Assembly: GCF_003626575.1 (NCBI RefSeq)
Contig: NZ_RBDY01000037.1
Location: 1-64,000, forward strand
From: Streptomyces radicis
Lineage (GTDB): Bacteria; Actinomycetota; Actinomycetes; Streptomycetales; Streptomycetaceae
DNA length: 64,000 nt
Direction: 5' to 3'
The first letter of the stretch is position 1; every line of letters begins with the position of its first letter. The notes beneath the pieces were generated by a model. That model was not told where the DNA came from. It saw only the letters and a program-made list of their open reading frames with translations, and made no database searches. Position numbers and translations under genes: made by a program. Of the stretch, positions 33,358-42,153 are shown piece by piece.

Positions 33358-34113
33358 ATGAAGAGAATCTCGCTGCGCCTCGCGCTCCCCGCGCTGCTCC
33401 TGCTGCTGTGGTGGACGACCTCGGCCCGGAGCACGTCCCCCTTCTATCCGCCGCTGAGCGAGGTCCTGGTCTCCTTCCGCGAGACCTGGCTGTTCGCGCG
33501 CTTCGGCTCCGACGTGGTGCCCAGCCTCGTCCGCCTGCTCGCGGGCCTGCTGATCGCGTCGGTCGTCGGCGTCGCCCTCGGCGTCGCGCTTGGCCGGAGC
33601 GCGCCGCTCGCCCGGGCGATGAACCCGGCCGTCCAGTTCTGCCGTTCCGTGCCAGGCACCGCGCTCATCCCCGTCAGCGTCGTGCTGCTCGGCATCGGCG
33701 ACGGCGCCAAGATCGGCGTCATCGCCTTCGTGTGCGCGTTCCCCGTGCTGCTGAACACGGTCGACGCGGTGCGCGGGATCGATCCGCAGCTCGAGGACGT
33801 GGCGCGCTCCTACCGGCTCACCCGCGCCCAGCGGCTCTCGTCGGTGCTGCTGCCGGCGGCGGCGCCGCAGATCTTCGCCGGGGTCCGCACGGCCCTCGGC
33901 ATGGCCTTCATCATGATGGTCGTCACCGAGCTGTACGCGGCGACCGACGGCGTCGGCTTCGTCACGGTCAGCGCGCGGAACTCGTTCGACGTTCCGGGGA
34001 TGTGGGCGGGCACCGTGCTGCTCGGCCTGCTCGGGGTCTCCCTGACCGCGCTCTTCCTCGCGCTTCAACGGCGCGTCCTGCGTTGGCACATCGGCATGAC
34101 CGAAAGGAACTGA
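33358..34113 (+). CDS. SsuC-like ABC transporter permease (second)
   Basis: A 251-residue permease with a short basic N-terminus and about six helices. PVQF-type entry (NPAVQFCRSVPGTALIPVSV) and the contact loop DPQLEDVARSYRLTRAQRLS are typical of the family. The ATG at 33358 follows GAGGAGCGGG. It pairs with the preceding permease; the ATPase gene starts one base after its stop. Confidence 0.88.
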   Translation: MKRISLRLALPALLLLLWWTTSARSTSPFYPPLSEVLVSFRETWLFARFGSDVVPSLVRLLAGLLIASVVGVALGVALGRSAPLARAMNPAVQFCRSVPGTALIPVSVVLLGIGDGAKIGVIAFVCAFPVLLNTVDAVRGIDPQLEDVARSYRLTRAQRLSSVLLPAAAPQIFAGVRTALGMAFIMMVVTELYAATDGVGFVTVSARNSFDVPGMWAGTVLLGLLGVSLTALFLALQRRVLRWHIGMTERN

Positions 34114-34114
34114 G

Positions 34115-34930
34115 ATGTTGTCGGTCACCCATCTGAGGAAGACCTATGGCTCGGGCGGCCAGGCCGTGGAGGCGATCCGCGACCTGACGCTGACGGTCGG
34201 GAAGGGCGAGTTCGTCTGCATCGTCGGCCCTTCGGGCGCGGGCAAGACGACGCTGCTGAAGTGCCTGTGCGGCCTGCTCGCCCCGTCCGACGGCACGGTG
34301 ACCCTCGACGGCGAGCCCGTGACCGGGCCGCCCAAGGCGATGGCCTCGGTGTTCCAGGACTACAGCCGTTCGCTCATGCCGTGGTTCTCCGTCGAGCGCA
34401 ACGTCGGCCTGCCGCTGCGGAACAAGCACAGGTCGGCGGCCGACCGCGCGAAGCGGATCGAGGGGGCGCTGGCCGCCGTCGGGCTCGAGTCGTTCGGCTC
34501 GCGCTACCCGTGGGAGCTGTCGGGCGGCATGCAGCAGCGCGTGGCGATCGCCCGCGGCCTCGCGTACGAGCCGGAGATCCTGCTGCTCGACGAGCCGTTC
34601 GCCTCCGTGGACGCGCAGACGCGGGCCGATCTCGAGGACCTGATCCTGCGCGTCCGCGAGGCGACCGGGGTCACCATGCTGCTCGTCACGCACGACATCG
34701 ACGAGGCCGTCTACCTGGCCGACCGGGTCGTGGTCATGTCCGCGCGGCCGAGCGTCGTCGTCGAGACGGTGGCGGTCGACCTGCCGCGGCCACGCGACCA
34801 GGTCGCGACGAAGAGCCTGGCCCGCTTCGCGGAGCTGCGCGCCCATGTGCTGCGGCTGATCAGGAACACCGCCGACCAACCCGCCCCCGCCGCCCCCGCC
34901 GCCGTCACGGGAGCCGCGCATGAGGACTGA
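34115..34930 (+). CDS. SsuB-like ABC transporter ATPase
   Basis: A 271-residue ATPase with Walker A GPSGAGKTTLLK, signature LSGGMQQRVAIARGL, Walker B ILLLDEPFASVD and the switch histidine in LLVTHDIDEAVYLADR. These features match SsuB/TauB/NrtD. It energises the two permeases just upstream. A GGAACTGAG stretch precedes the start. Its last codons overlap the start of the next amidohydrolase by 11 bp, showing that import and catabolism are one transcript. Confidence 0.92.
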   Translation: MLSVTHLRKTYGSGGQAVEAIRDLTLTVGKGEFVCIVGPSGAGKTTLLKCLCGLLAPSDGTVTLDGEPVTGPPKAMASVFQDYSRSLMPWFSVERNVGLPLRNKHRSAADRAKRIEGALAAVGLESFGSRYPWELSGGMQQRVAIARGLAYEPEILLLDEPFASVDAQTRADLEDLILRVREATGVTMLLVTHDIDEAVYLADRVVVMSARPSVVVETVAVDLPRPRDQVATKSLARFAELRAHVLRLIRNTADQPAPAAPAAVTGAAHED

Positions 34931-35867
34931 CGGCGGCGGCCCCGCCCTCGGTGTCGACACCCATGTCGACGTGCATCACCACGCGATCACCGAGCCCTAC
35001 CGGGAGCGGCTGCGCGCGCGGGCCGCGCGCCACGGCGCGGCCCGCGTCCCCGAGATCCCCGACTGGAGCGAGGAGGCGTCGCTGCGCCTGATGGACGCCT
35101 CGGGCGTGGAACGCGCCCTGCTCTCCCCGGCCGCCCGGGGGTTCGGCTCCGGCGGGACGGACGAGGTCGTGGCGTTCGCCCGCGCGGCCCACGACGAGCT
35201 GCTCGGCCTGCGGGACCGGCACCCGGAGCGGTTCGGCGTGCTCGCCCCGCTGCCGCTCCCTTCGTTGGACCACGCCGTCGCGCACGTCGAACGGGCCCTG
35301 CGCCGCGACGGGGTGGAGGGGATCGCGCTGCTGACCCAGTACGCGGGGCGCCATGTCGGCGAGCCCGCCTGGGACGGCCTGCTCGACGTGCTCGACCGGG
35401 AGCGCGCGCTCGTCCACGTCCACCCGACCGCGCCCGCCGGGGCGCCGCTGGGCGACCACCTCGGCCCGCACCTCGTCGAGTACGTCTTCGACACGACCAG
35501 GGTGGCGGTGCTGCTGGCCAGGCGCCGCGTCTTCTCCCGTTACCCGGGGATCCGCTGGGTCTTCGCGCACGGGGGCGGCACGTTGCCCTATGTGGCGGGC
35601 AGGCTCGACGACCCGCCGGGCACGGTCGACGGCGGGGACGGGATCGAGGACCTGCTGCGCGTCAGCCGGTTCGACTCGGCGCTGCTCGGCGGGCCCGCGC
35701 TGGCCGCGCTTGCCGTGTTCGCCGGTCCCGAGCGCGTGGTGTTCGGCTCCGACGCGCCGTTCATCCATGGCGACCGGGCCGCCCGGCTCCTGGAGGATCT
35801 GCTGGCGTTCAAGGCTCAATGTCTTGAGTCGCATCAAGAAGTTGACTACGATCCGGCATGGCGCTGA
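34920..35867 (+). CDS. amidohydrolase-2 family protein, ACMSD-like
   Basis: A 315-residue metal-dependent TIM-barrel protein. Unlike the amidohydrolase at 30433 it starts with a metal-binding His cluster, GVDTHVDVHHHAI. Further ligands are ALVHVHPTAPAG, WVFAHGGGTLPYV and VVFGSDAPFIHG. This pattern belongs to the ACMSD branch (decarboxylases and hydrolases of aromatic acid intermediates). The C-terminal 15 residues overlap the region where the next ribosome site lies. Two amidohydrolases in one operon suggest two separate decarboxylation or hydrolysis steps. Confidence 0.86.
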   Translation: MRTDGGGPALGVDTHVDVHHHAITEPYRERLRARAARHGAARVPEIPDWSEEASLRLMDASGVERALLSPAARGFGSGGTDEVVAFARAAHDELLGLRDRHPERFGVLAPLPLPSLDHAVAHVERALRRDGVEGIALLTQYAGRHVGEPAWDGLLDVLDRERALVHVHPTAPAGAPLGDHLGPHLVEYVFDTTRVAVLLARRRVFSRYPGIRWVFAHGGGTLPYVAGRLDDPPGTVDGGDGIEDLLRVSRFDSALLGGPALAALAVFAGPERVVFGSDAPFIHGDRAARLLEDLLAFKAQCLESHQEVDYDPAWR

Positions 35868-35887
35868 CCGACGGAGGGCGAGGAGAG

Positions 35888-37459
35888 ATGAGCACGCACA
35901 CCACGAGCACGGCGACGAACGCGGCGACGAACGCGGCGAGGAGCACGGTGACCACGCGGGACGGTGCCCCCGACGCCACCGGCACCCATGTGGTCACCGT
36001 GGACCAGGCCACCGGCAAGGAGCTGGCCCGCCACCCCGTCGCCGGGCCCGAGCGGGTGGCCGCCGCGGTCGGGGCCGCCGCGGCGGTCGCCGAGGCGTGG
36101 TGGGACCTCGGGTTCGAAGGGCGCGCGGCCCACCTGCGGGCGTGGCGCCGGGACATCGCGCGCGGCGGTGAGGAGATCGCGGCGCTCATCCACGCCGAGA
36201 ACGGCAAGTCCGTCGAGGACGGCCGCGCCGAGGTGCTCGCCATCCTGGGGCACCTGACGTTCGTGATCGACAACGCCGAACGCGTCCTGGGCCGCCGGGA
36301 TGTCGCCGTCCCGCCCACGATGGCGCACCAGCGGGCGTGGGTGGAGTACCTCCCTCACGGCGTCGTCGGCGTCATCGGGCCCTGGAACTTCCCGCTGGGC
36401 ACGCCCGGCGCGATCGTCGTCCACGCCCTGGCCGCGGGCAACGCCGTCATCCTGAAGCCCAGCGAGCTCACGCCCGGCGTGGGCGAGTGGCTCGCGCGCT
36501 CCTGGGCGCGGGCGGTGCCGGACCTGCCCGAGGTCTTCCAGAGCCTCGTCGGATACGCCGCGACGGGCCGGGCCCTCGTCGCCGCCGGGGTGGACAAGGT
36601 CGCCTTCACCGGGAGCGTCCGCTCGGGCCGGGCCGTCGCCGCGGACTGCGCCCCGCGCCTGACGCCGCTGCTGCTCGAGCTCGGGGGCAACGACGGCGTC
36701 GTCGTCGCCGAGGACGCCGACCTCGACCTGGCCGCCGCCCACATCACCTGGGGGGCGCTCCAGAACGCCGGACTCGGCTGCATCAGCCTCGAGGTGGCCT
36801 ATGTCGTCGACGCGGTGCACGACGCCCTGGTGGCGCGGATCGCCGAGCTGGCCGGGCGCGTGCGCGCGGGCAGCGCCGACGGCGACCTGATCGGGCCGAT
36901 CCCGCTGCCCTCCCAGATCCCGGTGGTCCGCCGCCATGTCGAGGACGCCATCGCGCGCGGCGCCACCCCGCTCGTGGGCGGACCCGGGCCCACCGACGAC
37001 CGGTATGTCCAGCCCACCGTCCTGGTCGACGTCCCCGCCGACGCGCTCGCCGCGACCGAGGAGACCTTCGGACCCGTCCTGTCGATCGTCCGCGTCCGCG
37101 ACACCGACGAGGCGATCTCCCTGATCAACGAGGGCCCCTACGGCCTCGGCAGCGCGGTGTTCAGCCGGGAGCGCGGCGAGGACATCGCAAGGCGCCTGCG
37201 GGTCGGCATGACCAGCGTGAACGACGCGCTCGCGTTCTCCCAGGTGAGCGGCCTGCCGTTCGGTGGGCGCGGCGACAGCGGCTATGGGCGCAAGCATGGC
37301 GACGAGGGGCTGCTCGAGTTCGTCTACCCCCACGCCATCACCGTGAGCGAAGGCCCCGCGGCCGTGCCCACCACGACGTTCGACCGCCCGCCCGGCGCCA
37401 TGGCGGCGGCCCTCGGCGCGCTCACCGCCCGCCTCCTGGCCGAGGAGGGCCAGCGGTGA
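35888..37459 (+). CDS. NAD(P)-dependent aldehyde dehydrogenase
   Basis: A 523-residue aldehyde dehydrogenase. The nucleotide-binding motif VIGPWNFPLGTPG, FTGSVRSGRAV, the general base Glu in LLLELGGNDGVVV and the catalytic Cys298 in NAGLGCISLEVAYV are present; the usual Gln two residues before the cysteine is replaced by Leu. The ATG at 35888 follows GGAGGGCGAGGAG. The N-terminus is an unconserved Thr/Ala tail partly built from a 12-bp tandem duplication (35911-35934). It oxidises an aldehyde released by the pathway, alongside the molybdenum enzyme whose three subunits follow with overlapping genes. Confidence 0.9.
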   Translation: MSTHTTSTATNAATNAARSTVTTRDGAPDATGTHVVTVDQATGKELARHPVAGPERVAAAVGAAAAVAEAWWDLGFEGRAAHLRAWRRDIARGGEEIAALIHAENGKSVEDGRAEVLAILGHLTFVIDNAERVLGRRDVAVPPTMAHQRAWVEYLPHGVVGVIGPWNFPLGTPGAIVVHALAAGNAVILKPSELTPGVGEWLARSWARAVPDLPEVFQSLVGYAATGRALVAAGVDKVAFTGSVRSGRAVAADCAPRLTPLLLELGGNDGVVVAEDADLDLAAAHITWGALQNAGLGCISLEVAYVVDAVHDALVARIAELAGRVRAGSADGDLIGPIPLPSQIPVVRRHVEDAIARGATPLVGGPGPTDDRYVQPTVLVDVPADALAATEETFGPVLSIVRVRDTDEAISLINEGPYGLGSAVFSRERGEDIARRLRVGMTSVNDALAFSQVSGLPFGGRGDSGYGRKHGDEGLLEFVYPHAITVSEGPAAVPTTTFDRPPGAMAAALGALTARLLAEEGQR

Positions 37460-37974
37460 GCGACGGCGCGACGGTCTCCACGGGGACCACGGTGTCCATG
37501 GGGACCACGGTGTCCACCCGTCTGCGCGTCGACGGCGAGCCGGTGGAGCTCTCCGTCGACGCCAGGGTGACGCTGCTCGACGCGCTGCGGGACCTGCTCG
37601 GCGTCACGGGGCCGAAGAAGGGGTGCGACCACGGCCAGTGCGGGGCGTGCACGGTGCGCGTCGAAGGCCGCACCGCCCTGTCCTGCCTCACCCTGCTCGC
37701 CGCCGCCGAAGGCGCCGACGTCGAGACCGTCCACGCGCTGGCGGCCGACCCGCGCGGGGCGCGGCTGCGGGAGGCGTTCGTCGCGCACGACGCCTTCCAG
37801 TGCGGGTTCTGCACGCCGGGCCAGCTGATGTCGGCGTTCGCGGCGCTCGACCGGCCCGACCTCGAAGACCCGGCGGCCATCCGGGAGTTCATGTCGGGGA
37901 ACCTCTGCCGCTGCGGCGCCTACCCGAACATCGTCGCCGCGATTCGCCAGGCGCGGGGCGGCCACGGTGCGTGA
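37456..37974 (+). CDS. 2Fe-2S subunit of a cytoplasmic PaoA-like molybdenum oxidoreductase
   Basis: A 172-residue iron-sulfur subunit without a Tat signal, in contrast to the copy at 18801. Cluster motifs are KKGCDHGQCGACTVRVEG with LSCLTL, and FQCGFCTPGQLM with NLCRCGAYPN. The GTG at 37456 overlaps the dehydrogenase stop. The first 20 residues are a TVSTGT-type repeat from an 18-bp tandem unit (37471-37518). The ATG at 37498 inside the repeat is an alternative start that still leaves a complete domain. Confidence 0.9.
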   Translation: MSDGATVSTGTTVSMGTTVSTRLRVDGEPVELSVDARVTLLDALRDLLGVTGPKKGCDHGQCGACTVRVEGRTALSCLTLLAAAEGADVETVHALAADPRGARLREAFVAHDAFQCGFCTPGQLMSAFAALDRPDLEDPAAIREFMSGNLCRCGAYPNIVAAIRQARGGHGA

Positions 37975-38932
37975 GTTCGCGTTCGCCCGCGCCGCCACGG
38001 TCGACGACGCCGTCGCCGCGCCCGATGGCGCCATGTTCCTCGCGGGCGGGACGACGCTGGTCGACCTGATGAAGCTGGGCGTGCTGCGCCCCCGCGTGGT
38101 CATGGACATCAACGCCCTGCCGCTGCGGGAGATCACGCTCGACGAGGCCGGGCTGACCGTCGGGGCAGGGGCGCGGATGAGCGACCTCGCCACCCACCCC
38201 GACGCCGTCCGCGCCTTCCCGCTCGTCGTCCAGGCGTTGCTCGCCGGGGCGTCCCAGCAGATCAGGAACATGGCCAGCATCGGCGGCAACCTGATGCAGC
38301 GCACCCGGTGCGGCTACTACCGCGACCCGGGCTCGGCCTGCAACCGGCGCGACCCCGGCGGCGGCTGCGCCGCGCTCGACGGGGCCAACCGCACCCACGC
38401 CGTGCTCGGCACGAGCCCGTCGTGTGTCGCGACCCACCCCGGCGACCTGGCCGTCGCCCTCACGGCCCTGGACGCCACCGTCAGGATCGCGGGGCGCGGC
38501 GGGGAGCGCGACCTGCCGCTCGCCGCGTTCTACCGGGTGCCGGGCGGGACGCCGCACATCGAGAACGCCCTCGGCCCTGGCGAGCTGATCACCGCCGTCC
38601 ATGTGCCGTTCGCCGACGGGCACTCCGCCTATGTCAAGGTGCGCGACCGCGCGTCCTACGAGTTCGCCCTCGCCTCCGCCGCCGTTCTCCTCCGGGTGCG
38701 CGAAGGCGTCATCGCCGCCGCGCGGGTCGCGGTCGGCGGGGTCGCCACCGTGCCCTGGCGACTGCCCGCGGTCGAGGCGGCGCTGACCGGCCTCCCCGCC
38801 ACGCCCGGCGGGTTCGACGGCGCCGCGGCGCGCGCGGCCGAAGGGGCGCGCGCCCTCGCCCACAACGGCTACAAGATCCCGCTGCTCAGGAACACCGTCC
38901 TGCGCGCGGTGGAGGAGGCGCTCGCCCGGTGA
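37967..38932 (+). CDS. FAD-binding subunit with extra Fe-S motif (PaoB-like, second copy)
   Basis: A 321-residue FAD subunit. FLAGGTTLVDLMKLG and ASIGGNLMQRTRCGYY bind FAD, and the cysteines of RTRCGYYRDPGSACNRRDPG, GGGCAALDG and SPSCVATHP match the PaoB-type extra cluster. It starts at GTG 37967 inside the end of the 2Fe-2S gene and overlaps the large-subunit gene. It is the cytoplasmic counterpart of the gene at 19421. Confidence 0.9.
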   Translation: MREFAFARAATVDDAVAAPDGAMFLAGGTTLVDLMKLGVLRPRVVMDINALPLREITLDEAGLTVGAGARMSDLATHPDAVRAFPLVVQALLAGASQQIRNMASIGGNLMQRTRCGYYRDPGSACNRRDPGGGCAALDGANRTHAVLGTSPSCVATHPGDLAVALTALDATVRIAGRGGERDLPLAAFYRVPGGTPHIENALGPGELITAVHVPFADGHSAYVKVRDRASYEFALASAAVLLRVREGVIAAARVAVGGVATVPWRLPAVEAALTGLPATPGGFDGAAARAAEGARALAHNGYKIPLLRNTVLRAVEEALAR

Positions 38933-41175
38933 AGGACATCGGGAAAGGGCTCATCGGCACGGCCGTCGACCGCGTCGAAGGACCGGCCAAGGTCGCGGGG
39001 ACCGCGCGGTACGCGCTCGACGGGACGGCGCCAGGGATGCTGTGGGGACACCTCGTCACGAGCCGGGTCGCCGCGGGACGGCTGCTCGCGCTCGACACCG
39101 GGGCCGCCTCGCGTTCGCCGGGCGTCGTCGCCGTCTACTCCCCGTTCGCGCCGCTGCCGATCCCGCCGCTCCCCTCGGTCAGCAACCCCTCGGGCGCCCG
39201 CCACGCGCCGCTCGCCGACCCCGTCGTGCACCACCACGGGCAGCCCGTGGCCCTCGTCGTCGCCGACACCCCCGAACGGGCGCGCGCCGCCGCCGCTTCG
39301 GTCATCGCCACCTATGCCGCCGCCCCCGCGGTGACCGGCGTCGACGCGGGGCCCGCGACGGTCCCCGGCGACGTCGAGCACGGCGAGGGCGCCGACATCG
39401 GCTACTCCCTCGACGGCCGGACCGTCGCACAGGCGCTGGCCGACAGCGACATGGTCGTCTCGGGCCGATACCGCACCGCCGCGCAGACCCATGTCGCGCT
39501 CGAACCGCACAGCACGCTCGCCTGGTGGACCGGCGACCGCCTCCATGTCCGCACCGGACACCAGGCGATCCCGTGGCTGGTCGGCGAGCTCGCGGCCACG
39601 TTCGGCCTCGACCCCGCCGACATCGACGCGGTCGTGCCGCACGTCGGCGGCGGGTTCGGCGGCAAGACCCGCGCGGGGGTGGACGTCAAGCTCGCGTGCG
39701 CGGCCAGCAAGGTCCTCGGGCGCCCGGTGAAGATCGTGCTCACCCGCGCGCAGGTCTTCACGGCCACGGTCGTCCGCGGCATGACCGACCAGCGGATCAC
39801 GCTCGGCGCCCGCCGCGACGGGCGGCTGACCGCGATCCGCCACCACTCGCGTTCCGCCGAGGCCGCCGTGCTGTCCGACCTGCTCGTGGCCCCAGGGCAC
39901 GCGGTGACGCGCATGCTCTACGGCGCGGACGCGATGGAGATCAGCCAGCGCGGGGTCACCGTGAACCTGCCCCGCACGGGGTTCATGCGCGGCCCTTCCG
40001 AGGTGCCAGGGCTGTTCGCCCTGGAGACCGCCATGGACGAGCTCGCCCACCGGCTCGGCATCGACCCGGTCGAGCTCAGGCTGCGCAACGACACCCCCGT
40101 GTATCCCGGGACCGACCTGCCCTGGAGCGCCAAGCGCCTGGCCACGTGCCTGCGCGTGGGCGCGGAGCGCTTCGGCTGGGACGAGCGGCCCCGCGAGCCG
40201 GGCGCGCGGCGCGAGGGCGACCACCACGTGGGGTTCGGCATGGCGGTGACCGCCTACCGCGCCGTCCGGATCATGCCCGTGACCGTGGCGGTCACGCTGC
40301 GCGCCGACGGGTGCGCCGAGGTGGCCACGTCCGCCGTCGACCTCGGGACCGGCATGGCCACCGCCATCGCGATCACCGCCGCCGACGCGCTCGACATCCC
40401 GATCGACCGGGTGCGCCCGCGCCTCGGCGACTCCGCGCTGCCGCCCGGCGGTGTCGCGCTCGGCTCGACGGGAACGGCCTCGGTCACCCCCGCCGTGGCC
40501 GCGGCGGCCAGGGCGGCGATGGACGAGGTGCTCGCGTGCGCCGCCGCCGACCCGCGCTCCCCGGCGTACGAGCGGCCCGCGGGCGCGGTGACCGTGTGCG
40601 GCGGCACGCTCAGGGCCGGTGCCACGGCCGTCCCGTTCGCCGAGGCGCTGTCGAGCGCCGGGCGTTCGGCCGTCACGGGGACCGGGGCGACCGCGCCGCG
40701 CGGCGCCTTCGACGGGGGGCGCGCGCACTGGTCGTTCGGGGCGCACTTCTGCGAGGTCAGGGTCCACCGCCTGACCCGGGAGCCGCGCGTCACGCGCATG
40801 CTCGGCGTGATGGACATCGGCCGCGTCGTCAACGCCAAGGCGGCGCGCGGCCAGATCATCGGCGGCATGGTCTGGGGCTTGTCCACCGCCCTGTTCGAGG
40901 GGCTCGACTTCGACCCGCGCGGGGCCATGGCCAACGGCAACCTGGCCGACTACCTCGTCCCCGTCAACGCCGACGTCCCCGACATCGACGTCGTCCTGCT
41001 CGACGAGCCGGACGACGCGCACAACGAGCTGGGCGTCCGCGGCGCCGGCGAGATCGGCGCCGGTGGCGTGAGCGCGGCCATCGGCAACGCCATCCACAAC
41101 GCCGCCGGGATCAGGCTGCGCGACGTCCCGATGACCATCGACCGGATGTGGAGAGGAACGCACGACCATGACTGA
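38929..41175 (+). CDS. molybdenum-binding large subunit (PaoC-like, second copy)
   Basis: A 748-residue catalytic subunit. Recognisable parts are GTAVDRVEGPAKVAGTARYA, VPHVGGGFGGKTRAGVDV, AVDLGTGMATAIAITAADAL and LGVRGAGEIGAGGVSAAIGN, with the Glu of GAGE as likely base. GTG 38929 overlaps the FAD-subunit stop. No dedicated XdhC protein is encoded nearby, so cofactor loading may depend on the one at 20413 or another elsewhere. Its place between an aldehyde dehydrogenase and a hydrolase suggests hydroxylation or oxidation of an aromatic intermediate. Confidence 0.9.
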   Translation: MKDIGKGLIGTAVDRVEGPAKVAGTARYALDGTAPGMLWGHLVTSRVAAGRLLALDTGAASRSPGVVAVYSPFAPLPIPPLPSVSNPSGARHAPLADPVVHHHGQPVALVVADTPERARAAAASVIATYAAAPAVTGVDAGPATVPGDVEHGEGADIGYSLDGRTVAQALADSDMVVSGRYRTAAQTHVALEPHSTLAWWTGDRLHVRTGHQAIPWLVGELAATFGLDPADIDAVVPHVGGGFGGKTRAGVDVKLACAASKVLGRPVKIVLTRAQVFTATVVRGMTDQRITLGARRDGRLTAIRHHSRSAEAAVLSDLLVAPGHAVTRMLYGADAMEISQRGVTVNLPRTGFMRGPSEVPGLFALETAMDELAHRLGIDPVELRLRNDTPVYPGTDLPWSAKRLATCLRVGAERFGWDERPREPGARREGDHHVGFGMAVTAYRAVRIMPVTVAVTLRADGCAEVATSAVDLGTGMATAIAITAADALDIPIDRVRPRLGDSALPPGGVALGSTGTASVTPAVAAAARAAMDEVLACAAADPRSPAYERPAGAVTVCGGTLRAGATAVPFAEALSSAGRSAVTGTGATAPRGAFDGGRAHWSFGAHFCEVRVHRLTREPRVTRMLGVMDIGRVVNAKAARGQIIGGMVWGLSTALFEGLDFDPRGAMANGNLADYLVPVNADVPDIDVVLLDEPDDAHNELGVRGAGEIGAGGVSAAIGNAIHNAAGIRLRDVPMTIDRMWRGTHDHD

Positions 41176-42133
41176 TGTCCACGAGGCGCCCGCGCGGCGC
41201 GACGAGCGCGACCAGGGCGACGAGCGCGTCGAGCGGCTGCTCGACCAGATCGCGGACGGGTTCAGCCACCAGGCCCGTTCACCGGTGCTGCGCTCGCCCG
41301 CCGAGCACGGCCTGGACTTCGAGAACGTCACCTTTCCCTCCCACGACGGGGTGCCGCTCGAAGGGTGGTTCATCCCGGCGCCGGGCTCGGACAAGCTGGT
41401 CATCGCGAATCACCCGATGGGCTTCACCCGCGCCGGGCTGCCCACGCACCTCGAGCCGTGGCACTCGATCTGGGCGCCGAGCGGCAACGGGTTCGAGATC
41501 GACTTCGTCCGCGACTACGCGATCCTGCACCGGGCCGGGTACCACGTCCTCGCCTACGACCTGCGCAACCACGGCCTGAGCGGCGCCGCCAACGGCGGCG
41601 TCAGCTCGAGCGGGATCTTCGAGGCCCGCGACGTCGTCGGCGCCCTCGCCTACGCCCGCGAGCGCCCCGACACCCGCGACATGGCGATCGGGCTGTTCAG
41701 CCGGTGCCTCGGGTGCAGCTCGACGTTCGCCGCCATGACCCAGTTCCCCGAGGCGTTCCACGGCGTGCGGTGCCTCGTGGGGCCGCAGCCGGTGACCGCC
41801 CGCACGATCATGGGGCGGCGGCTGGCGGCGCTCGGCATCCCCGACCGGATCGACGACCTGGAGCGGCGGATCGTCCGGCGCACCGGCATCGACTTCGCCG
41901 CCCGCAGCCCGCGGGAGTGGGCGAGGAACGTCAGCGTCCCGACGTTCCTCTACCAGGTGCGCGACGACGTGCTCACGCACCCGAGCGACGTCCAGGAGAT
42001 GTTCGACAACATCCCCGTCGCCGAGAAGGAGCTCCGGTGGATCGAGGGCACGACGGCGCGGTGGGACGGCTACCTCGAGTTCCAGCGCAGGCCCGAGCCG
42101 ATGCTTGACTGGTTCGCCACCCACATGTCCTGA
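41168..42133 (+). CDS. alpha/beta hydrolase with a probable cysteine nucleophile
   Basis: A 321-residue hydrolase. The N-terminal part has FPSHDGVPLEGWFIPAPGSD and VIANHPMGFTRAG (oxyanion-hole region). The nucleophile elbow reads GLFSRCLGCSS: at the position where most family members have Ser, Cys180 stands between Ser178 and Gly182, as in dienelactone hydrolases. An Asp in RDDVLTHPSDV is a plausible third catalytic residue. It overlaps the molybdenum subunit by 8 bp. In an aromatic pathway it could act on a lactone or a C-C bond; the catalytic assignment is inference. Confidence 0.78.
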   Translation: MTDVHEAPARRDERDQGDERVERLLDQIADGFSHQARSPVLRSPAEHGLDFENVTFPSHDGVPLEGWFIPAPGSDKLVIANHPMGFTRAGLPTHLEPWHSIWAPSGNGFEIDFVRDYAILHRAGYHVLAYDLRNHGLSGAANGGVSSSGIFEARDVVGALAYARERPDTRDMAIGLFSRCLGCSSTFAAMTQFPEAFHGVRCLVGPQPVTARTIMGRRLAALGIPDRIDDLERRIVRRTGIDFAARSPREWARNVSVPTFLYQVRDDVLTHPSDVQEMFDNIPVAEKELRWIEGTTARWDGYLEFQRRPEPMLDWFATHMS

Positions 42134-42153
42134 CGAACCGTCACAGGAGCACC

